A stretch of DNA of 64,000 nucleotides. Origin: Bathynomus jamesi. Lineage: Eukaryota > Arthropoda > Malacostraca > Isopoda > Cirolanidae. The stretch covers positions 965,001 to 1,029,000 of the forward strand of contig JAJOZX010000088.1 in assembly GCA_023014485.1 (NCBI GenBank), in the 5' to 3' direction. A program made the position numbers and the translations under genes. Below the pieces are notes generated by a model. The model saw only the letters and a list, made by a program, of their open reading frames with translations. It was not told the origin of the DNA and searched no databases. This document shows positions 55,700-64,000 of this stretch, one piece after another; position 1 is the first letter of the stretch, and each line of letters starts with the position of its first letter.

Positions 55700-56831
55700 C
55701 TGATTGTGCGCACTCGTTGTATAGTATGATCAGCACAAAACATAGCTACAGGTATTTTGATGTTCCAAGACGAGAAAAAATATCGACTGAAAATGTTACC
55801 GTAGTTGGATGCGATGGAACAGCCGTCAACACAGGCACCAAGGGCGGTGTTTGCACATTACTTGAAGGAAAACTTGGAAAACCTTTACAATGGTTTGTTT
55901 GCCAACTACATGCAAATGAGCTCCCATTGCGTCATTTAATTCAACAACTAGATGGAAAAACAACGGGTCCGCGCGGCTTCACAGGTGTAATTAGCAAAAA
56001 CTTCAAGACTGTCACAAGCTCCCTTTGAAAGAATTCTCACCAATTGATTTAGAGATACAGTCAGTCGATTCAGAGGTATTAAGTTCTGACCAAAAATATC
56101 TATATGATATTCATAAAGCTGTTTCGACAGGACATGTTCCTGAAGATTTGCCTCCCCGTAATCCAGGAAAGATGTCCCACTCTCGATGGTTAACAACAAC
56201 AAATCGAATACTCCGTTATATATATCAACAGAAGATCCAGCAGAGAATCTAATAGCCATTATTGAATTCATAATGAAAGTGTACGCACCGATGTGGTTTC
56301 AGATAAAATCAAATTCATCTGTCGTCTATGGCGCTAGGAATGTTTGCAAAACCATACAACTATCAAAAACTCTGAAAAAAGAAACTGAATATAATTCGTC
56401 CAGTTATTCAAAGAAACGCATATTTCGCTCATCCTGAAAACATCCTTCTATCAATGCTGCAAGATGAACGGGAATATGTACGAGAGCTTGGATGGCGGAG
56501 AATCAAGAAAGTCAGGGAGGAAAAGAAAAGCGAAATTCGTCACTTTAAAATTCCCGAACTGAATTTTGACTGCAATGATTACACAGAGATGATCAATTGG
56601 CAAAGAACTGAAATAACTGAACCTCCTTTGACAATGAGCCTAACAGACAGTAAAATAGAAAAACAATTAACTGAACGAGGCAAGCTTGAAATCAAGAAGT
56701 ATCCCTGCCACACACAAGCAGAGGAAAGAGTAATTAAATTGGTAACTGAGGCATCATCTTCTGTTTGTCGAGTGAAATCTAGAGATGGATTCATAGGGGC
56801 CAGACTTGCCTCAAAGAAACTAACCTTCTGA
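55700..56831 (+). pseudogene. putative CxxH-type DDE transposase, element 2 (broken)
   Basis: Distant relative of 38426-39640. VVGCDGTAVNTGTKGGVCTLLEGKLG then FVCQLHANELPLRHLI (CxxH), GPRGF, later PGKMSHSRWLTTTNRILRYI and YAPMWFQIKSNSSVVYGARN, and a Lys/Glu-rich end (56454-56831). The order of Asp, GxC, CxxH and the HSRW block is the same as in element 1. Split by shifts near 56025, 56250 and 56435. The 5' part is replaced by Polinton protease. Confidence 0.6.
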
Positions 56832-57605
56832 CCTTAAATACTATATAAGTCAGAATAAGCAAAGAGCTGTATGGAAAATAATGGTTCTTTGTGTGCCTGG
56901 GGAAGGCACCTCAAGATAATTAAAATTGTTCATTCTGTAAATTTTATTTGATGATTGGACTTATAATGAACCTAATACAAGCTACCGCAAAGAAGGGATG
57001 GGTTTCTTAAAAAATGAAAAAATATTGAAATCACCTAATTTTTTTCCCAAAAAACAAATTCTGTGCCCTGGGGGCATCTAAAAGACTTGTCCAAATGGTT
57101 TCAAACTTTGTATGCCTTCATTTAAGACCATTTGACACATTTTCCACACTACACATTTGTGTTTTTAAGAAAAAGTTGAAAAAAACGGCCATTTTCGCTA
57201 CACCCTACTGTACAGTACATACAGTAATTACAGCACTTAGCTTTTTACCACTAGTAAAGTATCAATTTGTTTTAGTATGAAATAATTGATAACTACAGGC
57301 TGTCTAAGTAACAATACTTACAAAATGTATTCATTTAGATTATGAGCAAGCAATTATTAATGTTAGACAGCTAATTAGTTGGGCCTATTCTATTTATAGT
57401 AGTTACTTATCATTACCTCATCACTTACAACATTCATTAATCAGTTCCATACATGCAACCAAGATGTTGAGATACAGCTGGAGAGATGAAAAATTAGCGT
57501 TTACCTATCTGAGTTAAAGAGACTGGATGAAGAATATGAAGAAAATACCTGTCCTTCTGACGGGTAATTTAATGTAAATATAGGGGCATGTAACGCTGGC
57601 TCCTA
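56832..57605. other. non-coding; probable right end of element 2
   Basis: Near 57195-57212 TTTTCGCTACACCCTACTG could be the terminus of the transposon (compare the …CACCCTAA end of element 1). CTACTGTACAGTAC follows. No gene from 57215 to 57605. Confidence 0.4.
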
Positions 57606-57695
57606 GCGTCCAACTCAGAACTGGCACGGACCAAGGGAATCCGACTGTCTAATAAAAAAAAAGCATCGCGATGGCCGCAACGCGGTGTTGACGCG

Positions 57696-57727
<32 letters not shown>

Positions 57728-57755
57728 AGTGAAGAAATTCAACCAAGCGGGGTAA
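57606..57755 (+). rRNA. partial 28S rRNA fragment (pseudogene)
   Basis: ACTCAGAACTGGCACGGACC, GGAATCCGACTGTC, then GTGATTTCTGCCCAGTGC and CTGAATGTCAAAGTGAAG are core 28S text. The intervening CGATGGCCGCAACGCGGTG is of arthropod type. Small indels (AATAAAAAAAAAGC, GCGGGG) show decay. The match ends at GGGTAA, about 30 nt short of the classic R2 insertion site in 28S, and is followed by R2-like sequence in the same orientation. Confidence 0.9.
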
Positions 57756-57839
57756 TGGACTTCGTCCGCTATACTAACAATGCAACCCGTCTTCCTTAGT
57801 GTTGACACTACCCGACAGCAGTGCTTGATATCAATTGTC

Positions 57840-60365
57840 TTCCATGAGGCGTTTAGCCCGTCGTACTGCGGCCGACGGGGCTGTGGGGGCTAAGGATCCT
57901 GGGCAACCGGGGGCGGAGGATCTGCCTCCTGCTTTCGACTGCTTCCGATCGTTTGCGACGAAGATCGGCCTTGGGGTGCACCGTCGAGCAAGGCACCCCG
58001 ACGAATACTTCGCCGGGGTGCAGTTCGCCCAAGTGAAGAGGCGCTGGGACCGCTGAAGAGGAAGTCCTGGCTGACACGGAGGCACGGCTGACCCTTCAGC
58101 ACAGAGGGGGGGTCAGCTGTTCATGAAGCAGGCCCTCCCCGATCTCTTCCCCGACCCTACGCTCGGATCGATCAAGTGGAGACGAAAGCGATCTGAGTAC
58201 CGTTAGCGAGTTCTGCAACTTGTGAAAAACCGCCGGGAAAGGGCCGTTGGCGATGGAGTAGGTACCCGAGCGCGCAGGGAGCCCTACCTCTTCCTCTTCC
58301 TCCGAATCCGGGGACGATGTGTCTGTGTTTGTAATTGATTCATCGTCGTCGGGGTCCTCCAATGGGGAGACAGCGACTTCCCCAGAGGGATAAGAGGGAG
58401 GGGGGACGAGGCGGCTGGGCGAGACGGAGAGGGAGCCGAGGATGAGCAGCCAGGGGGAATCCAATGTGAGGACCCAGACGATTGGTTAGATAGATTAGTC
58501 TTGGCAATTGGCGGTGGTCTAAGGACATGGGGAGACGAAGTAGATGGACTCCGTAATTGGGATGGGTTCGCCCACCAAGCGGCACAGGCGTGGCTCCCCT
58601 TCGCTTGTGCTGTCTTGGACAGGCTGGCCGCAGGTGATCCTGGTCAGCCCGCTCCTGGAGCGGGCCGCTCGCCAGTAGACAACTAGGGGCGCGTTACGCC
58701 TCCACCTGCCGAAAACTGGCAGCGCCATTTTGGGGCGGGTGCATGGCGCCACGGTCGGGCTGTCCCGGGGGCTCGTCGTTCGCCAGTAGGCAACCGGAGG
58801 CGCGTTACGCCTCCACCTGCCGAAAACGGGCGGCGTCCCCCTGGGAGGGGCGGTCGGCGCGCACACGCCGGGCATCCTAACGGTCACGCCACGCCGGCCG
58901 AGCTCAAGTGGGCTGTCCGAAATATGAAGGACGGGGCACCTGGCCCTGACGGGATTGTTTGTTCTGGGGAGTATTAGAGGTTACAGTAGTGGCTGTGGCT
59001 TTCAACTGCTTCCTGGCGGGTGAGGATTTGCCGGAGCGTTTTCGGGACGCCCGGACGGTCCTCATTCCGAAAAAGGGCGTCCCTGAGGGTCCGGGTGACT
59101 ACCGCGCAATCACGATGAGCTTTGTGATCGTGTGCTGTTTCCATAAGATCCTAGCACACAGGTGCGACAGCGCGCGTCTTCTTAGCTCTCGACAGCGGAG
59201 CTTTGGGCACGCTGATGGTTGTGTTGAGAACCTTTTGGTCCTTCAGATAATCATTGCTCAGGTCAAACGCCTGGTCCATCCCTTGCACGGAGCGTTCATA
59301 GACTTAGCCAAAGCGTTCGATAATGTCTCTCACGAGAGCATTCCTGGCGCCTTGCTAGGACTCGGCGTGCCAGCGCCACTAGTCAGCTACGTGGTTGCCA
59401 CTTATCGGGGAGCTGCCATGTGGCTGATGGGGGAGCGTCTCTTTGGGCGGAGAGATGTGCGGCAGAGGGACCCGCTGCCCCCACAAGCGACGCCGTTGTG
59501 GTTCCTTTAGGGAATCAGCGCGTGATTCACCTCGCCTTCACGGACGACGTGGTTCTTCTGAGTACGTCTCCGGTTGGCTTATAGTCCCTTTTCGACTGTT
59601 ATGCTGCGGAGACGGAAAAAACTGGTCTCCGTCCGAATAACGCGAAGTCTGCCACCTTCTCCTTCCTGCTTGACGGAAGGGAGAAGCGCTGGGTCTGGAG
59701 CTCCGAGGTGCGTTTTTATGTGGGTGGCACAGTCATTCTTGCGTTGAAAGTTGGCGACTTTTATCGGTATCTCGGCGTAGACATTGATATGATCGGGTCC
59801 AAGTCGAGATCTCTCACTAAAGTCCGTGAGTGGCTTGATCGGATGTCCGCTGCTCTTCTCACCCCACAGCAGAAGCGCTGGGTCCTTAGGTGTAAGGTGT
59901 TGCCGGGAGTAACGCATGACCTGGTTCTGAGCCAGGTCCGCGTGGGTACCCTGGTAACGCTGGACCGCCTGATCCGGGGTCGCGTACGGAAGTGGTTGCA
60001 TCTCCCGAAAAATGTACCACTTGCCCTCCTATACGCGTTGTGGCTGACGGGGAACTGGGTCTGTCATCTCTGCGGTAGAGGATTCCGATAATGAAGATCA
60101 AACGGATCAGCGGCTTGGTTCACAGCACTGATCCGATCGCCAGGGCTGTTTCAACGCATCCCCTGGGAGGTCATCTCATTGCGGCGTGTCCTCCCGCCAG
60201 ACTCAGGGGCCTGGCTCTGTAAACAACGGTAGAGATCGAAGGCGCGCTCCGCTGAGCACTGGCCGACACTGTCGACGGTAGACGGCTGGCGGGTGCGCGC
60301 CAACAGGCCGGTAAAGTTTCCCATAGTTGGATTAACGACGGCACGAGGCTTATGGCCGGCGGTAC
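57840..60365 (+). pseudogene. R2-like ORF: zinc finger, Myb, reverse transcriptase (broken)
   Basis: DCFRSFATKIGLGVHRRARH (57937-57999) is the R2 CCHH finger with one Cys changed. FMKQALPDLFPDPTLGSIKWR (58120-58185) is the Myb-like part. VRNMKDGAPGPDGI (58916-58958) starts the RT, then DARTVLIPKKGVPEGPGDYR, FIDLAKAFDNVSHESI, RQRDPLPP (normally RQGDPLSP) and LAFTDDVVLLS (catalytic DD, about 59540). RYLGVDID (about 59770) and the post-RT DGRRLAG…SWINDGTRLMAGG (about 60275-60360) follow. Several frameshifts; no endonuclease. Confidence 0.85.
58668..58850 (+). repeat. 113-bp GC-rich tandem repeat
   Basis: CGCCAGTAG(A/G)CAAC followed by GCGCGTTACGCCTCCACCTG and CCGAAAAC occurs twice, about 113 bp apart, between the Myb and RT parts of the R2-like element. 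Confidence 0.85.
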
Positions 60366-61339
60366 TTACATATATATGTTAACTCCCTCCGTTTATGGCC
60401 TTGGGCGATTCGAAGTTGACGGGGATTCTGGTTAGGTGGCAGCAACGGATTTGTTACCCTGGAGTATCTGGTACCATATAGGGAATTGCACTAGTTTCAC
60501 TTATACTACTTTCCGATTTCTTCTTGTAGTGGATCGGAGGATTCTGTGGAGCTTACTAAATTCTCTGAAGGTTCCCCGATTCTTCTTGTAACCTATCGGG
60601 AAATTATTTTTCTCTATTTAAGACTAAGTTCTCCGAAGGAAGCAAGGCTCGAAGGAGAAGACAAAGATGTTCCCTTACTGTAGTTTACTGCTAAAATGTT
60701 ACAAGTAATACTTAGCCTCTAAGTTAGATCAGACAATCAGAATGACTATTTGAAAAATTATTCAGCTTTATATACTGAATTTTTGGTGACACCATTATTA
60801 TTTAATGTTGACTTGTTTTGTTTTTATTCTCAATAGGCTGCATTATTTTGCAAAATATGTGAAGATAAGGTAAATATTTTAGCTGTAGCAATGTCTAGAC
60901 AGATAAGCAAGATATTTGAAGATGAAGCCATATTTTTATTTTAAACCGCATATTGACAGATCTGATGTTATCATGATCTGCCGAGTAAACTAAAAATGGA
61001 AACTGAAATACACATTTTATTATGAATTACAATTAAACATGCATATGAGCAAAAATTAAATGCTTTAGATTTAAAATTAAACGTTAAGCAAGACATGACT
61101 TTATCTTTTACAACGAAGAGAGGATGTATGCAGAAAATGAACATTGCTGAAATTAACAAGATTACATTAATAAGCTAAATCTAAAAAAATCATTTAATTT
61201 AAAAAGAAATAATTCACCAATTATTCAGCAGAAATAAAACAGAAAGCGAATCAAAAATTTTATCCGAACTTCGTCAGCGTTATGCGAATTTGGACTCTAT
61301 ATGTAAAAATTAATATAAGAATATAAATATATAGGAATA

Positions 61340-61590
61340 TAAGGATTATATAAATGCAAGGATTTTATATATATAAAAGGATTATATATATAAAAGGATT
61401 ATATAAATAAAAGGATTATATAAATAAAAGGATTATATAAATAAAAGGATTATATATATATATAGGATTAAATATATAAAAGGATTATATAAATAAAAGG
61501 ATTATATGAATAAAAAATTATACAAATAAAAAAATTATATAAATAAAAGAATTATATAAATAAAAGAATTATATAAATAAAAGAATTATG
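61340..61590 (+). repeat. 17-18-bp minisatellite
   Basis: About a dozen degenerate units of AAGGATTATATAAATAA. Confidence 0.9.
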
Positions 61591-61591
61591 C

Positions 61592-62119
61592 CAGTGATGG
61601 TGAACCACTGACTCACTGGTCAATACTGACCCACGAGGCAATTTTTACTGAACCACGAACTCTTATTTAAATAAAATGACTTTAATTTTTAATATTTTCT
61701 GCCTTTTAATATTTTCTGTCAATTTTGGGTGTAACCAGAGAACAACAATCAATAGAAAGAGTAGAGAATCTTATTTTTGCAGAATGGAACTCTTTACCAA
61801 ATTTTTTTGCACCAATGAAAAAGCTAGCATTAGCTCTGCTAACAATGTTTGGTTCATCTTATTCCTGTGAACAGTTGTTTTCCTCCATGAATTTCATTAA
61901 ATCCACTAGGAATCGCCTTGGCACAGATATGAGTGCTGCATGTGTGAGACTAAAGAAAACTAAATATAAACCTCGGATAAAAATATTTAGCAGCTAAAAT
62001 CCAACAAGAAGTTTCTCACTAAAAATAATAAGTAAATAAATTATTGTGACCCAATTTCACTTTTAAAAAAATCAAAAGTAACAAAAATGACCCGCCAGCT
62101 AAAAAGGTTCGCCACACTG
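61592..62119 (+). mobile_element. hAT deletion derivative, 528 bp
   Basis: Ends CAGTGATGGTGAACC and, inverted, CAGTGTGGCGAACC. The 8-bp target duplication AATTATGC / AATTATAC has one mismatch. Only the transposase C-terminus remains inside. Confidence 0.88.
61725..61997 (+). pseudogene. hAT transposase dimerisation domain
   Basis: SSYSCEQLFSSMNFIKSTRN then RLGTDMSAACVRLKKTKYKP is the typical hAT C-terminal dimerisation region of the GTF2IRD2/ZBED-like group. No DDE part is left. Ends at the stop at 61995-61997. Confidence 0.85.
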
Positions 62120-62170
62120 AATTATACGAATGAATACAAGAATATAGGAATATAGGAATTATTCATTGTT

Positions 62171-62175
<5 letters not shown>

Positions 62176-62216
<41 letters not shown>

Positions 62217-63190
62217 TTCTCTTTCAATGAACCTTCACGTCATAGGTTTAATGAGTAAAATGATAACAACTTTCTGTAGGCAACTGCATTAATAAATTAA
62301 TTACCAGGAAGTTCATTAACATATAAATAATTTGAGTAGCATCTAGCTACTACTTAGAACATTATAAAGGATGATAAGGTTGCTTGCGATATATTTTTTT
62401 ATTTTGGTTTAATAAGCTAGTATGTTCTAGAATAAATATAGTGTTGTTAATCAATTCATGACAAATTCGCTGTGCTTAAATATGAAGGGAGCTGTAATGT
62501 ATCTGTTCAAACTGTTAAAAATGAATAATTTTGGGTGAAATAATGAATACGGTAGCTATGAGATGTATGGAGAAAAGATTTTATGATCATAATTAGTAGT
62601 AAATAGATAGTAAATAGCGTATATTCTCAGCTTAAGTTATGTAGGATGTTTTGATAGTGGTAAATAGTTGTGTGTTAATTAGTTGGCTTGTGAATGAAAA
62701 TCTGTAAGATTTTAAATAGTGTACATCCCTAGAGGTCTTAAAGTCGTCAATTTGCAGAATGTTAGGATGAAACACAGCTTGTGATTTGTGTTCGCCCAAA
62801 TTATTATTTTCTGAAGGAGTTTAGGTGCATGTGACTTGGAGTGGATAGGCTACGTCTGCCCTTTAAACCACTAAGCCTACTTGTTGGCCTACCGACTATT
62901 GCCCAATTCTGAAATGTTAGTTTTTCCCCGTGACCGAACTACCTAGTAGGCCAGGCTACGTTAAGCCAGCCCTTTAAACTATTAAAGCCACCTGTTGGAA
63001 TACCGGATATACTACTTGAGGACTTTTCACGTTGAAATAAAGCCAGTTCAATAAATAAATAAATAAATTTCCGTCTCTAATTTATCTATCCCCTTTTTAA
63101 AATTCTTAAAAAATCATGGGATTATAAATAATGAAACCAAACAACTTTGAAAGAAGAATGCGAATCTATATAGAGTCAGAACACCTAAAA
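62176..63190. other. (GT)n then no gene
   Basis: (GT)n at 62176-62211. The remainder is AT-rich, with a duplicated phrase (CCCTTTAAACCACTAAGCC / CCCTTTAAACTATTAAAGCC, 62858 and 62968) and AATAAATAAATAAAT near 63050. Confidence 0.55.
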
Positions 63191-63194
63191 TTAA

Positions 63195-63243
<49 letters not shown>
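63191..63243. repeat. (TA)n microsatellite
   Basis: About 25 TA units directly beside a Penelope fragment. Confidence 0.95.
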
Positions 63244-63247
<4 letters not shown>

Positions 63248-63430
63248 ATTATTTCACGAAAGTAACACGTGAAAAATATTTATGATGAATAAAACCACGA
63301 AGGAAAGGAAACACAAAATGGTGCTCAAGCGCTTTCGTCTAATGACATCCTCAGGAACACCGAAGTACATAAAAGGGTTTCAGCCTATATATAGGTTACA
63401 GAAAGAAAAAACAAAAATAAATAATATATA
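63244..63430 (-). mobile_element. Penelope 3' fragment, second locus
   Basis: AATTATTTCACGAAAG…AAAGGAAACAC…TCGTCTAATGACATCCTCAGG…TATATATAGGTTACA is about 92% identical to 27171-27330 in the same orientation. It contains the hammerhead-like core at 63333-63354. Confidence 0.85.
63333..63354 (-). ncRNA. hammerhead-ribozyme-like core, second copy
   Basis: Same CTGAGGA…GAAA arrangement as 27259-27280. The bases just outside differ between copies (upstream AGTG against GGTG; downstream ACCACT against CACCAT). Confidence 0.4.
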
Positions 63431-63434
63431 TATC

Positions 63435-64000
63435 AGTGGCGACTCGTGGTATAAATGTATGGGGGTGCGATTTCATAAAATTGTACGACAACACGGACTC
63501 ACAATAGCTAGCGCGAATCCAAATGCCGCTCACAAGAGTACTTGTATTAACATATGCGGCTATGCCAGACGTACAATTCTAGTTAATTACAAATAAGTAA
63601 TAATTTCAATAAAATACATATAAATGGCTTATATCATTATTACTGAAGTAACTATTAGTAAAAATAAAGTTGTTATTATAAAAAAAATTCGCGATTGTAC
63701 TTATATTTCCATTACAACAGTAAAATATAATTTATATTTACTTGAGCGAAAAATCTATCGCTCCATTCGGCTGCAATATTATTTTGTATTCAAACAGCGG
63801 TACGCTGTTTGAAGCTATGCTATAAGTTTAGAATATTATGTACTGTATTGAAGGCTTACTCAAAATGCCTCATGAATCATGATATGCCACATGAATTTTT
63901 AAAATATATTTCAAGAATATTTTTTTTAATATCTTAAAATTAATATATTTTTTATCTGTTAAATTAATATTTATCGTTTCAAGCAAGGGGGAGCGACCGC
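63435..64000. mobile_element. edge of a possible DNA transposon
   Basis: CAGTGGCGACTCGTGG at 63435 looks like a hAT-type terminus. The last bases of the window (GGGGGAGCGACCGC) are near-complementary to a CAGTGGCGGTCGCTCCCCC-type end. The element would be about 570 bp and non-coding, cut by the window edge. Confidence 0.4.

Larger units (their letters stand above)
57756..60365 (+). mobile_element. R2-clade non-LTR retrotransposon, 3'-truncated
   Basis: GC-rich block lying directly after the 28S fragment, same orientation. Protein features are R2-type: a zinc finger, a Myb-like segment, then RT. The restriction-like endonuclease and downstream 28S are missing. The right edge at about 60365 meets the 1-kb dispersed repeat. 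Confidence 0.88.
60371..62175 (+). repeat. 1-kb dispersed repeat, copy 2 (interrupted)
   Basis: Aligns with 4681-5745 at roughly 85-90%. The 3' part is expanded by AGGATTATATAAATAAA units (61340-61590) and interrupted by a hAT fragment (61592-62119). It resumes as AATTATACGAATGAATAC and ends TATTCATTGTTAAG before (GT)n. Confidence 0.8.

Noticed and set aside
57831..58887. GC-rich minus-strand ORFs in the R2 region
   Set aside because: Shadows of the plus-strand R2-like gene in high-GC DNA; they match nothing and the plus strand carries the motifs.

Overview
The window is animal nuclear DNA, almost certainly from an arthropod. It holds a partial 28S rRNA of arthropod type next to an R2-clade retrotransposon, a short interstitial AACCT (TTAGG telomere-type) array, many (TA)n tracts, and arthropod-typical transposons: Tc1/mariner DD41D, Penelope-like, CR1/Jockey LINEs, Ty3/gypsy and Polinton. 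A crustacean is plausible from the repeat style, but this cannot be shown from the sequence. I recognise no host protein-coding gene. What can be identified is mobile DNA, much of it nested.

Layout. 0-4.6 kb: two mariner-type elements with broken transposases and unassigned DNA. 4.7-7.4 kb: a 1-kb dispersed repeat, a 297-bp-arm palindrome built from tRNA-derived SINEs, and a second SINE family. 7.6-12.2 kb: a mariner copy whose distal part plus flank is tandemly triplicated (1419-bp unit). 12.3-14.6 kb: a decayed LINE. 15-19.1 kb: SINEs alternating with three internally deleted or N-truncated mariners. 19.2-25.9 kb: a DD41D mariner split by a 5.2-kb Ty3/gypsy LTR retrotransposon. 25.95-27.2 kb: a mariner (copy B1) lying directly beside it. 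27.2-35.2 kb: two head-to-head Penelope-like elements forming a large inverted repeat. The left one is interrupted by a hAT element carrying the only long open transposase ORF in the window; the right one is interrupted by a LINE and a second mariner (B2). 38.1-40.5 kb: an element with a hAT-like CxxH transposase relative. 40.5-45.2 kb: a perfect SINE palindrome, a LINE tail, a DD34D-type mariner remnant, a family A fragment, a foldback element with a 9-bp target duplication, and a LINE reverse transcriptase.

45.8-55.7 kb is a Polinton/Maverick: protein-primed DNA polymerase B on the minus strand, then on the plus strand an ATPase remnant, a small hydrophobic-tailed protein, an unknown protein, an integrase with chromodomain, penton-type minor capsid, a pVI/pX-like basic protein, double-jelly-roll major capsid and an adenain-type protease. 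Every domain is recognisable, but most genes are frameshifted and no terminal inverted repeats are visible. A hAT MITE sits inside the polymerase gene. 55.7-57.2 kb is a second CxxH-type element fused to the protease end. 57.6-60.4 kb is a 28S fragment followed by a truncated R2-like element. 60.4-62.2 kb is the second copy of the 1-kb repeat with a hAT fragment inside. The last 2 kb hold a Penelope 3' fragment with a hammerhead-like core and the edge of another element.

The strongest leads are the Penelope inverted and tandem arrangement with ribozyme-like cores, the Polinton, the foldback element, the tRNA-SINE palindromes, the 1419-bp triplication, and the 28S/R2 junction.
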